A stretch of DNA of 64,000 nt from Rotaria macrura (taxonomy: Eukaryota > Rotifera > Eurotatoria > Philodinida > Philodinidae). Shown one piece after another: positions 24,246 to 34,614 of the stretch; position 1 is the stretch's first letter, and the number at the start of each line of letters is the position of its first letter. The notes under the pieces were generated by a model. That model saw only the letters and a program-made list of their open reading frames with translations, had not been told where the DNA came from and searched no databases. The stretch spans positions 62,001 to 126,000 of the forward strand of contig OENT01000364.1 in NCBI GenBank assembly GCA_900239685.1. The letters are read 5' to 3'. Made by a program: the position numbers and the translations under genes.

Positions 24246-27200
24246 TAGAAGCGTCTTACATATAATTTTATTTTCTTTCTATGATTTTTCACACTTTCAT
24301 GCTCAACTCTCTATTGTGCAACAAGTTCAGCTATGATTTATTTAAGTGCAATCAAAAAAGTTATTCTTCTAATTTTCTTTTTGATTTTCTTTTGGTAATG
24401 TTTATTTTATCCTGTGATCCTAAATTATTCTTGAGTAATGCAATGCAATAAAAGATTCACAGATGTGATTGTATATGTCTTCTTTTTCATTTAAATCATA
24501 CTTCTATGGTTCATCGAGAATCTCATGTGAACGCAATAGTTGTAGAAAATTAATTGAAAGATATACGTTTCATTCAAACGAATGTTTTCATGTAAATAAT
24601 CATAATATCAAATAATTGTTCGACTTAGATGAAAACTAGAATAATAATAGCAGTGGATGATAAAAAAGTTCTACGTGTCGTACTTTACAAATAACGTTAG
24701 CAAAAGTACAGCGTCTTTATTTTATTTCAATACGTTTTATCTAAAAAAAGCTTAATTATATATTTTCATCGTACACGTGTTTGATAACGAATGAAAGATT
24801 TCTGCAAAATTTCAGAAGCATAATAAAAAAACTTGCAAATTTCTTTCGAACATTGCTGTCATACTATAAAGTGCTTGAATCCATGAAGAATCTCATATGA
24901 CTTTCTCCTATTACAACTGTTGAAAAGAAAAGCTGGATTCGAATTTTATTTTCTTCAACTTATCATCCAGTGAAACTATCACTTTTATTGAATCCATTAT
25001 TAAAATGATTTACGTATCAAAGAATTCTTGGTTTTACTAGAAGAAGAATAACTTTGTGCTTAGTAAATATGAAACATTCTATGCAATAATATGAAAAAGA
25101 ATCTTGTCTATTTTTTCTCTATGAAATCATCTTACTATCCAAATTGACCATCACTAAACTTGTACCATAAAACACGTATCCTTAATACTAGTCGTCTTAA
25201 GAATGTTATCATTTATTCGAATGAAAACTATCAGCGAGCACTATTTCATCGGATTAAACACACTTCAATGACAAGTCCTCAGGATGTAGGTAACGAGATA
25301 TGAGCTGGGAGTGTAGCAGTGGGATACAAGCCAAGTACCAAAGCGAAAGTTGAACGCTGTGGAATACTATCTTTACTCGCAGACTAAGTACTGATTACCC
25401 CACCAAACCTATCCTGCTATGTCAGTCCTATGTTATTTTTCGCCAATTAGAGTACAACTTGTATACTGGTGTCTGATAATAAAGCTAAAATACTTTGCTT
25501 GACTTCACCAATTCTCAAATTTACGACAACAATGAAGTGTTTGAGCTTTTGTGCTAGAAAATCATATGTAGTTTGTACTATCAGTGCATACATCATAACA
25601 AAAGTCGATAGTCGACTTGAAATAGCTAAAATGTTCCAAACGATTGGGAGTACTCCATCCCGGAGCACATCGAAATACGGGCCAGTTCCCATGGGAAAAC
25701 ACCAGATACGGCAATTTTCCCGCATCTTTCCACGCGGTTCCAGCAGTATTCGTTGACCAGAACGCTCGACTTGAGAAGTTCAGATACTTACGATGGAAGA
25801 TGTGGCGACCATGGATTTTGATCGTATGCAACTCTTCTCCGACACCGACACCCACACTAAAGAAAATCGAAGTGCACGAAATGAGGTACATGCAAATATC
25901 AATCGTCTCAAAACATTTGATCGATAAGACCATTATGTTAACAATATATTGAGAGAACTGCATTTACAGAACGCATTATTCTTATCCTCGGTAAACCGTT
26001 GGGGTAGAGCTTGTAAGTTTATGACCATAATCTTCGACAACTCTTGTATGCTGATGTTCTTTGTACTGACAAGTCAACCGTTGAATAATGGTATAAAACT
26101 TTTCTAAGGTAAGATTCATTTTTCTGACTGGTACATTGAAATGAAGCGAGTGTTCAAGGTAAAAGCTGTCTTTACTAAACTAATTGATCTAATAGATCAA
26201 ATTAAATCAGATCACAGACATCACTGAATGAAATTTGAAGAGCCGCTATCGGTCAATATTTTCAATAGTAATCCAACTCTACGGCAATCAGCAACAGAGC
26301 TCAACAGTCACTTTTCTTATTCTCAAATTCTTATTAGCATTTTACTCCGGATGAAATCCAGTGAGAAAGATCGTCAAGAATTGATATTTCTTTGTAAAGA
26401 TACGTAAAAAAACAATGCTACGGAATTTTCTAAAATTTAAAAGTTCTCCAATGAATATTCGAGTGAAAATGCTTTACTATTGTATACTTGGGATTTTTTC
26501 TTAAATAGAATTGTAAATAAGTTTCTGCTTGCGCCGATTTATTTGCGATCTACATAAACCATAGATGCGGGGAAAATGTAAATCATCCGTTCGAGTATAC
26601 TGATAGCAATCGATGCCATCTGATGAAATAAGAATTGTTTCAGGATCAGCGGGTCAGCTTATTTCGATGAATTCTTTTCTTTCTACTACCCTGAATGAAG
26701 CCGTGATTGGCATGTATGTAGATGATTGAAACACACCTGCAGCTGAAGATTTGGAACATGTAATATTCACAATTGATGCTGGTCCACGTTTTGTTACCAC
26801 CAAACCATTCACTGACATCAGCGCTTACAGTCATTTCTCTCAAGAAGCTGAAATTCTTTTCACGTTCGGTTTGATCTTTCGTCTAGTCGAAATGCAACGC
26901 GGGTGTGGGTGGTTTTTGGTAACTCTTTCCTATACCCACACTAACATCTGGATCTTATATTGTAAGCACGTCAGAAGGTAAGAATAAAATCTCCCGGGGA
27001 AAAATGTATTATTCCAGTTCATGTTTATTTTGTTCTTGCGAGAAAGAAAAACGTCTATTCTTTTAAATCCCATAAAAGCAATGCAATAAATTCGACTGTC
27101 AGGTTTCTCACTTGCTATCCTCTGTTGTTGACATTTTTATTCCCAATAGAAACCAGTTGAAATGTGCTATTTAATGTCAATAAAGAAAAAAACGTTTGTC

Positions 27201-27627
27201 GTCGCAGAAAATCTAAAGAACAAAGTTGTGGCATTATACAAAGAAAAACTGAGGTACGTTTTAACTTCCTAAAAAGTAAATTTCAGATATTCCTAAAATT
27301 TTCTAGTAACGTCTAAGTTTTTCAGGATTCTGTTCGTAGAGTGTTTGTATCAGACTGCCAACAGGCCAGGCCGGCTTGCGAGTCTATGGGGTATTCCATT
27401 TCAAACTGAAATAAACAAAAAACACTTCACCCTCACAGAGCCCGGCAGGATATGTAGCTCAGAATGAAACCACGTTTGAAAAAAAAACTAACTCCCTGCA
27501 CTTCCATTCTGTGATCAACAAAACTGTTCTATATCATTCAGCTATGCATCTCCGTAACTGAAACTGCGCTCCATTTTCGAGAGAATTCCGAATTCAACTA
27601 AACGTCAGACCTTCAAAAACTGACTTC
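24246..27627. other. Intergenic, partly repeat-derived
   Basis: No gene supported. 24246-25240 is AT-rich 3' flank. From about 25250 composition shifts to more GC, with scattered C/G-rich patches (25640-25870, 26880-26950, 27350-27440). These patches carry CCCACAC/GTGTGGG words and GGCCAGG words that recur at 29970-30075 and 33890-34040. They look like degraded mobile-element sequence; overlapping open frames on both strands near 25450-25960 are composition shadows. Confidence 0.45.
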
Positions 27628-27971
27628 CCAGGTCGACGATTACGGACTTCGTATACGGCTGTAAACGACCGTATATGCTCCCCACACGGCCGTAAACGGT
27701 CGTATTATAGGGTTTTACATGGTCCAGTATTACGGTCGTATATCACAGTGTCGTATACGGACAAATACGATCGTATATGGAGGAATACGGTGGAAAATGG
27801 AAACAGTTTACGGATTTTGTATACGAGGACCATAAACGATCGTTTTACTCTCCGTACATCGTCGTATTTCTCCGTATACGACACGGAGATATACGATCGT
27901 AATACTGGACCATGTATTTTGCCGTATTTCTCCGTATACGGTCGTTTACGACTGTGCTAGTTCGACCTGGG
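27628..27971. mobile_element. CGTATACG-rich hairpin MITE with CCCAGGTCGA termini
   Basis: A 344-bp block begins with CCCAGGTCGA and ends with its exact reverse complement TCGACCTGGG. Inside, words such as CGTATACGG, GGTCGTAT and ACGATCG recur on both strands. A central inverted pair is visible: ACATGGTCCAGTATTACGG against CGTAATACTGGACCATGT. There is no open frame of note. CpG and purine-pyrimidine content is very unlike the flanks. No target duplication could be confirmed. Best read as a non-autonomous DNA element. Confidence 0.6.
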
Positions 27972-28035
27972 TTGCATTCAAAATTCCACACTATTATGAA
28001 TTCAGATGAATTCTGAATTGATATACATGTATACA

Positions 28036-28692
28036 TACTATGGGTGTGTTTTTTTCGGACAGGGGGTCTAGTGGATATACCTGAATTCAGATGAATTCAA
28101 AATTCTGAATTCATATATTCATGTATGTATTAGGGGTGGGAAGTTACGAGTGATATGATAAAGAAGTAACGAATAACATTTTCTTGCAGAAACTATTCAG
28201 CAAAAGGAATTTTAGAAAACAACGGAATATTATAAAGGTTGACGGACGTAAATCGAGGACGAGGAGTCCGAATCTGCAATCAGATTTGGGAGATATTGAA
28301 GCGGGGTTTCTGGGCTGAAGGAAGTTACTTTTGAGAAAATAAGCAAATATCATGTTAATTTTCACTCACATACCTTCCTTCAGCCCAGAAACCCCACTTC
28401 AATATCTCCCAAATCTGATTGCAGATTCGGATTCCCCGTCCCCGACTTACTTTCGTCAACCTTTAAAGAATTTCGTTCTTTTTGCTTAAATTTGTTTTGC
28501 TGCTTAGTTATTGCAAGAATACTTTTTCGGTTACTCCGTTACTAAGTAACTAGTAACGGGAACTTCGCTCCCCTACCCATAGTACTTCTACATGTAAATA
28601 TGAATTCAGAATTCATCTGAATTCAGATAGACCCCCTAGACCCCCTAGACCCCCTAGACCCCCCGTCCAAAAAAAAACACACCCATAGTATA
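28036..28692. mobile_element. Long imperfect hairpin element ending at the first assembly gap
   Basis: The left end (ACTATGGGTGTGTTTTTTT, CGGACAGGGGGTCTA) matches the reverse complement of the right end (GACCCCCCGTCC, then ACACACCCATAGTATA). Inner arms also pair: TTTCTGGGCTGAAGGAAG near 28308 with CTTCCTTCAGCCCAGAAA near 28375, and the flanking AATCTGATTGCAGATTC-type segments. The motif GAATTCAGATGAATTC recurs three times in or next to it. The right side has CCCCCTAGA repeated in tandem. Diverged arms total about 300 bp each. The right terminus abuts the run of N, so the true end is unknown. Confidence 0.6.
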
Positions 28693-28839
28693 NNNNNNNN
28701 NNNNNNNNNNNNNNNNNNNNNNNNNNNNNNNNNNNNNNNNNNNNNNNNNNNNNNNNNNNNNNNNNNNNNNNNNNNNNNNNNNNNNNNNNNNNNNNNNNNN
28801 NNNNNNNNNNNNNNNNNNNNNNNNNNNNNNNNNNNNNNN
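28693..28839. other. Assembly gap (147 N)
   Basis: Unknown sequence, lying exactly between two hairpin elements. Such structures are hard to assemble, so the gap length is probably nominal. Confidence 0.98.
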
Positions 28840-29319
28840 CACTAGTCGACGATCTTGACATCGTTCTTTCCAGCTTCTTGTAGATACATTCTTGTCTGGC
28901 GAGGCAAGAATCACATCGTCAGGCAAGATTCTTTTTTCTTTCTTGCCCAAGAATCTTGGATGATCTCAAAAGAATTGTGAATATCTTGGCTTTCTTGCCA
29001 GATTCCATATCTTCTTGAATATCCGATAAGATTCTTCTTTCCTTCCTTCAACTGAATCTGGTCTGATGTCCATGAATAAATTCAGCAACGTCAGGCAAGA
29101 TTCTGTTTGAAGGAAGGAAAGAAGAATCTTATCGGATATTCAAGAAGATATGGAATCTGGCAAGAAAGCCAAGATATTCACAATTCTTTTGAGATCATCC
29201 AAGATTCTTGGGCAAGAAAGAAAAAAGAATCTTGCCTGACGATGTGATTCTTGCCTCGCCAGACAAGAAATGTATCTACAAGAAGCTGGAAAGAACGATG
29301 TCAAGATCGTCGACTAGTG
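28840..29319. mobile_element. Near-perfect 212-bp-arm inverted repeat (foldback/MITE)
   Basis: The left arm 28840-29051 is the reverse complement of 29107-29319, apart from what I see as a single T insertion (CATTCTTG against CATTTCTTG on the same strand sense). The loop is about 55 bp and carries another copy of the GTCAGGCAAGATTCT word found in the arms. Outer ends are CACTAGTCGACGATCTTGAC and its complement. There is no coding potential beyond the mirror-image open frames. The high arm identity means recent insertion or ongoing arm homogenisation. The left end touches the gap. Confidence 0.85.
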
Positions 29320-30681
29320 CGGGTTCACAAAGAATGAAAATTCCCTCCGTAATCGCCCAGCTTCTTAGCTGCTGTATATTCGGTAGAGCTGAAAATTTTT
29401 TACAGAACTTAGAAGCACTTTAGGGTGTTTATTGCTTTGAATTAGTTCTCTATCATCTCCTTTGAATAAAAAAGTTGTTTTAATAGTGCTTCCTTCGTAA
29501 GACCTGTCAAAGTTCAGCGCAAGAATATATTTTTAAATAAAAATAAAATTGGTACTTTTAACACTATTTGGTACTTGTTGAAAAAATTTCAGCTAGATTA
29601 AATATATCATGCCTGAGAAACGGGGCGATTTTGTCAATTTTTACTTAAAAACCAGGTTCGAGAAAACCATGAAAGAAAGAAAAACGTCCAATAGCTCTAT
29701 AGTAATCGATTCATATTTTCGAGTTTTTTACTGTTAGGTAGTAATTGAATTCTCAAAACATCACTAATAGATAGAGTACACTTCAAAGCACATTTACAGT
29801 AGAAGAAAACAAGAAACGAAAAATTTGAAAATTTCGGCTCAGGAAAGGGAATTCCCTTAAAAAAAAAATAAACAGCCACAATAATCTTTAACATGATGAC
29901 TAAATACTGAACCGAATGGATATGTGTTATAAAAAGAACCATCGATTTTCTTTTGGTTTCCTGTATTCCTGGCCTACAGGTCAGACCACGCTTCAACATG
30001 CCAGACCAGGCACCAGACAGGTCAGGCGCAATCGTAGCAGGCCAGGCAGGACCGGAAAAAAGTGGCCTGTTGGTAGCTCTGGTCTGTATATTATATAAAT
30101 ACATGAATATGTTCAAGAAATAAAATATACAGAAATGTGAGTAATCTTTAACGTCCGTAGTAGTGTCGGAAATCAGATAGTTCGTGTGAGAAACGTCTTT
30201 TTTTGGAAAGTTGAAGACTGCTGGAAAATATAATGTCTACTCGACTTCAGTCACTATGACTTCATTGATAAGACGGTCGACACGTATCCACAAGGAACAG
30301 TATTCAAATCTCGGCGCTATCAAATATAGAATGATCTTGACCGAATCACAAACGGCTGCTCCTCTCTTACTACTGATCCCATATCACACTAGCTAAGTGG
30401 TTGACATATTGAAGTTTCATTGTGGCTGCTATGTTGTTAGTCACTATGTTCTCGGATCTTAAATGATTAAATGGGAAGAACTTTGACTCAGAACGATCTT
30501 CTGTCAAGAGCTATAGCTAATAATAATTGTAGGAAAATATCGGGCCTTGGAAACTATCTTCGGACAGCACCGCACATCGCAAGGTAGCCGAAAGCATAGT
30601 ATTCTCCTTCTTCTGCTGCTTGAATTAAAAAATAAAATTTTCCATTCTCTAGTAGTTATAAAACAGTAAACGAAATTCAAT
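29320..30681. other. Interval between hairpin element and ADP-ribosyltransferase gene
   Basis: No supported gene. 29970-30075 is rich in CAGACCAGG/GGCCAGGC words that produce an overlapping open frame on each strand. TATAAAA at 30657-30663 lies only 25 bp before the next ATG, and CATTCTCTAG ending at 30651 resembles an acceptor. The promoter of the following gene must lie here, but I cannot place it. Confidence 0.4.
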
Positions 30682-33420
30682 ATGAGTGGACAAAAGTCGA
30701 AGCAAACTCTTTCTACATCAATAATGAATGGTACTACAGATATAACAGCACCAGCAAGCAGTATATGGCCAAGACGAAGCATGGTTCAAAATTATTTGGT
30801 GATCTGGATCGATGAAAATATTAATTTCAAGAATGAAGAATGTGAAAATACGCTCAACCAACTACAAAGCATAAGCAACGAGGTGTATACTTTTACGCAA
30901 AGTGATGAATGTGTGGACTTTCTCACTGACATTGATGACCAAAAAGCATTTCTTATTTTATCGACTGTTATGTATCAGTACATGTTGCCTCTTATCCATG
31001 ATATTGCTCAGCTTGAGAGTGTTTACGTCTACGACGGAAGCGAAGCACTAAAAAACGATTCGAGCAATAATTTGAACAAAGTTAAAGGTATATTCAAAGA
31101 AATCACGTCCATCTGTGCAGCATTAGAAGTCGATAAAATACATTTTAATAAAAATGACATCGCCATAAGCTTTGTACCTTTTGATGAAAATGGTTCCAGC
31201 ACAGACCCCGACCAATTAGAGCCATCATTTATGTATACACAATTAATGAAAGAAATTCTCCTTGAACTTCAAACTACTGAACAAGATTTGAAGGATTTTA
31301 TTGAATTTTGGCGACGCGAATACAGTACAAATCCCATAAAATCTAAGAAAATAAGTGAGTTTCAGAGTGACTATCACCCAAAAAACTCCATTTGGTGGTA
31401 CACTCATGAGCCCTTTGCCTATGAGACGCTCAACCGGTCGCTTCGAACACTAAATACTGAAGCAATAAAGAAAATGGGCTTCTTCATTCGAGATCTTCAT
31501 TGCCAACTTGAAGAATTAAACAAACAACAGTACAGAACAAGCAAGAGTACACCCTTCGTTGTTTATCGAGGACAAGGATTATCCACCTCTGACTTCAACA
31601 AACTCAAAAACACCCAATGCTGCCTCTTGTCCTTTAATAATTTTTTATCCACCAGTCAGAATCGACAGGCGTCCTTAGTTTTCGCCGAGACTATCTTATC
31701 GAAACCTGATACGGTGGGTATACTCTTCAATATGTCTATTGATCCTTCGCATTCATCAACCCCATTCGCATCCATTCAACAAATGAGCCATTTTAAGGAA
31801 GAAGAAGAAATTCTCTTCTCCATGCACACGGTCTTTCGTGTCGGTGAAATCAAACAAATGAATAACACCAATCGTCTATGGGAAATAAAATTGACTCTCA
31901 CATCGGACAATGATCCGGAATTAGCAGCGCTACACACACAACTGAAGAAAGAGATTGGTGGTACAGGATGGTATTCTATGGGTACCCTCATGCTAAAAGT
32001 GGGTAACTTGGAGCCAGCAGAAGACCTTTTTACAGAACTACTGCAGAATGCTTTCAATGATACGGACCGAGCCCATATACTTCACCAACTTGGATACTTG
32101 AAAATTGCCCAGGGAAATTACGAAGGAGCAGCTTCTTTCTTTGAAGAATCACTGAAAATCGAACGAAAAACTCTTCCCGATGATGACCCTACATTAGCTT
32201 CTACTAACAACAACATCGCTGCAGTGTACCGATACATGGGTGAATACAGGAGAGCACTTGAATATCACAAAAAAACGCATCAAATCTTAGAAAAAGCTCT
32301 GCCTTCGACTCATCCAGATTTGGCCGCGTCGTTCAGCAACATCGGAGGTGTGTACACTGACATGGGTGAATACACGAAAGCAATTGAATATTACGAAAAA
32401 GACCTTGAAATAGCGAGAAAAGCTCTACCTCCGACTCATCCCGATTTGGCTACTTCCTTCAACAACATCGGATTAGTGTACTTCCGAATGAATGAATACA
32501 CCAAAGCACTTGAATATCACAAAAAAGCACATCAAATCAAAGAAAAAGCCCTGCCTCCAACTCATCCAAATTTGGCTACTTCGTTCAACAACATCGGGCT
32601 AGTGTACCACAACATGCGTGAATACACGAAAGCACTTGAATATTACAGAAAAGCACTGGAAATACGAGAAAATGCTCTGCCTCTCACTCATCCGGAAGTG
32701 GCTAATTTGTTCAGCAACATCGGGCTAGTGTACTACTACATGGGTGAATACACGAAAGCACTTGAGCATTACGAAAAAGCACACAAAATCTACGAAAAAG
32801 CTCTGCCTCCGACTCATCCCGATTTGGGTACTTCGTTCACATTTATAGGAGCAGTGTACCACAAAATGGATGAATACACAAATGCACTTGAGCATTATGA
32901 AAAAGCACTGAAAATACGAGAAAAGGCTCTGCCTCCGACTCATCTCGATTTAGCTACTTCGTTCGCTTTGATAGGAGAAGTGTATCACAGCATGGATGAA
33001 TACACGAAAGCACTTGAGCATTACGAAAAAGCACTGAAAATACGAGAAAGGGCTCTGCCTCCGACTCATCCCGATTTGGCTACTTCGTTCGCTTGTATAG
33101 GAGCAATGTACTACAGCATGGATGAATACACGAAAGCACTTGAGTATTGCGAAAAAGCACATGAAATCTGCGAAAAAGCTCTGCCTCCGACTCATCCAGA
33201 TTTGGCTACTTCGTTCGCTTTGATAGGAGCAGTGTACTACAGCATGGATGAATACACGAAAGCACTTGAGTATTACGAAAAAGCACACAAAATCTACGAA
33301 AAAGCTCTGCCTCCGACTCATCCCGATTTGGCTACTTCGTTCAACAATATCGTAGAAGTGTACTGCAACATGGGTGAATACAAGAAAGCAGTTGAATATT
33401 TTGAAAAAGCTCTTAAATAG
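30682..33420 (+). CDS. Arginine ADP-ribosyltransferase domain fused to kinesin-light-chain-type TPR repeats
   Basis: Single uninterrupted exon of 912 aa, unlike the intron-rich host genes around it. Residues 30-125 (start LVIWIDENINFKNEE) form the N-terminal region that usually precedes the ART domain in bdelloid members. The ART domain (about 245-410) shows the R-S-E signature: Arg296 in VVYRGQG, FLSTS at 321-325, and EEEEILF with the catalytic-position Glu376. It should transfer ADP-ribose from NAD to arginine, target unknown. Two divergent TPRs are followed by about ten 42-residue repeats of the type YTKALEYYEKALKI...ALPPTHPDLATSF, encoded by tandem 126-bp units from about 32209. Repeats 6-9 are close in sequence, suggesting recent duplication. 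No signal peptide, so cytoplasmic. It sits among hairpin elements. Reading the ART as active is inference from motifs. Confidence 0.93.
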   Translation: MSGQKSKQTLSTSIMNGTTDITAPASSIWPRRSMVQNYLVIWIDENINFKNEECENTLNQLQSISNEVYTFTQSDECVDFLTDIDDQKAFLILSTVMYQYMLPLIHDIAQLESVYVYDGSEALKNDSSNNLNKVKGIFKEITSICAALEVDKIHFNKNDIAISFVPFDENGSSTDPDQLEPSFMYTQLMKEILLELQTTEQDLKDFIEFWRREYSTNPIKSKKISEFQSDYHPKNSIWWYTHEPFAYETLNRSLRTLNTEAIKKMGFFIRDLHCQLEELNKQQYRTSKSTPFVVYRGQGLSTSDFNKLKNTQCCLLSFNNFLSTSQNRQASLVFAETILSKPDTVGILFNMSIDPSHSSTPFASIQQMSHFKEEEEILFSMHTVFRVGEIKQMNNTNRLWEIKLTLTSDNDPELAALHTQLKKEIGGTGWYSMGTLMLKVGNLEPAEDLFTELLQNAFNDTDRAHILHQLGYLKIAQGNYEGAASFFEESLKIERKTLPDDDPTLASTNNNIAAVYRYMGEYRRALEYHKKTHQILEKALPSTHPDLAASFSNIGGVYTDMGEYTKAIEYYEKDLEIARKALPPTHPDLATSFNNIGLVYFRMNEYTKALEYHKKAHQIKEKALPPTHPNLATSFNNIGLVYHNMREYTKALEYYRKALEIRENALPLTHPEVANLFSNIGLVYYYMGEYTKALEHYEKAHKIYEKALPPTHPDLGTSFTFIGAVYHKMDEYTNALEHYEKALKIREKALPPTHLDLATSFALIGEVYHSMDEYTKALEHYEKALKIRERALPPTHPDLATSFACIGAMYYSMDEYTKALEYCEKAHEICEKALPPTHPDLATSFALIGAVYYSMDEYTKALEYYEKAHKIYEKALPPTHPDLATSFNNIVEVYCNMGEYKKAVEYFEKALK
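32209..33417 (+). repeat. Tandem 126-bp TPR-coding repeat array
   Basis: About 9.6 in-frame copies of a 126-bp unit, each coding one 42-residue TPR with the linker ALPPTHPDLATSF. The central and distal copies (about 32850-33340) differ at few positions; the first copies are more diverged. Copy number can change by unequal exchange without loss of frame. Confidence 0.9.
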
Positions 33421-33528
33421 ATCGAAGGTCACTTCCATCGATACAGCCTCTAATTGAAACCACGATAAACAGTATTGACTTTGTAAAAAAGAAGTTGTAA
33501 ATCTCATATTTTTTCTTCATCCCATTTG

Positions 33529-33534
33529 AATAAA
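33529..33534 (+). terminator. Polyadenylation signal of the ART-TPR gene
   Basis: AATAAA 109 bp after the stop codon, followed by a T-rich stretch. Confidence 0.55.
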
Positions 33535-33885
33535 CATGATTGCATTGTTTTTCTATCTTGAATTTTTTTATTAGATGTAGTTGCATGCGCGACCAGGGAG
33601 AATACCCTTAGCTTGCCACTGGTTCAATAGAGTGGACTACGCCGGACAGGTAGAGCAATGAACTTAGATATACTGACGTAGAACGTCAACAGGGATTTGT
33701 GTAGATGAATGACCTTTTCTAGTGCAACACTGCTTCGCCATAACAGGGCGGATATTCTCCGTTGGCCAAGTTACGAAACCACTTAGGTGGTTGTGATAGA
33801 AATGCGTCTCCTCTAGTAACGATACACACAAAAGTGTATACAACAAATATATTCCATCCGGCATAGGGCGTGGGTAATGGTGTGG
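33535..33885. other. Unassigned interval after the ART-TPR gene
   Basis: No gene or clear repeat recognised. The base composition is mixed and a short minus-strand open frame has no motif. Confidence 0.4.
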
Positions 33886-34045
33886 TCAGGTTGCTCCTGT
33901 GGGTGTGGACGCTGTGTGAGTTTTGGTTGGCAGATGAAGGGTGTTGCTGTGGATGTGGATGTGGGTGTGGGTGTGGGTTTTGGTTTGCAGATGAAGGGTG
34001 TGGGTGTGGGTGTCGGCAGGTTGCTCCTATGGGTGTGGATGTTGG
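33886..34045 (+). repeat. Degenerate GTGTGG-rich tandem array with TGTGGG units
   Basis: Contains three perfect TGTGGG units at 33960-33977 and two at 33999-34010, among variants such as TGTGGA and GTGTTG. Longer words repeat too: GCAGATGAAGGGTG occurs twice (about 33930 and 33988) and CAGGTTGCTCCT twice (about 33887 and 34017). TGTGGG is, as I recall, the telomeric hexamer reported for bdelloids. Overlapping glycine/valine open frames are artefacts of the repeat. Confidence 0.7.
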
Positions 34046-34614
34046 TGTGCGTTTCGTCTAGCAGATGAAGCATCAGTGTCTTTTTTATTTGATTGTGAAT
34101 GGAGTTTGTATTTGTCACTGTCGCTTTTGTTATTGGTTTGCCATGGTGGAAATGATTGGGTATTCACGATGCCCTGAGCTCTATTCGAGTGGGAAGACAC
34201 ACAGCCNATCGGGGTTACGTTCAAAGAGGTTGAAATCTTTCAAAGAGGACATTCGAGATTTATGCGCATTGGGAAGTATGTGAACGTGCTTGTGGAAGTC
34301 ACGTGGCTTTTGTTAGACGTTCGAAAAAGTAAACTTTCAGAGAACGGTACAGAAGCAGAAAGTTTTTTCGATACTTTAAACGTGGACACAAAGAAAACGT
34401 ACGTGTTGTGGTGCACTAGCCTTTTAAAACAACGAAGTTGCTAATCGTTCTCTTTTGATGGAAGAAATTGTGGTGGGAATGATTTCTTGTCGTACTGCTA
34501 CGCTACTTCTCGTTGCGCGCTTTTGTGACTATCTGAAAATCTATATAAGTCGATGATTTCAAGTTTTTTTCTCACAAGAACAAGAAGGAAGAGAATCCCT
34601 GTTATTCATCGGTG
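34046..34614. other. Unassigned interval with one ambiguous base
   Basis: Holds a single N at 34207. A 60-residue plus-strand open frame (34262-34444) has no recognised motif. No other structure is seen. Confidence 0.4.

Noticed and set aside
25447..25963. Overlapping open frames of about 90-133 codons on both strands
   Set aside because: They arise from one GC-rich repeat-like patch, read on opposite strands, and share no family motif.
28613..28950. Open frames running through the N gap
   Set aside because: Continuity is an artefact of undetermined bases and of the mirror-image hairpin arms.
29697..30116. 139-codon minus-strand open frame
   Set aside because: The apparent protein comes from CAGACCAGG/GGCCAGGC repeat words, with a plus-strand shadow over the same bases.
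32950..33507. 185-codon minus-strand frame with repeats
   Set aside because: Antisense shadow of the TPR-coding tandem array; its periodicity is that of the 126-bp unit.
33870..34068. Gly/Val/Cys-rich open frames
   Set aside because: Pure products of the GTGTGG repeat tract in three frames.
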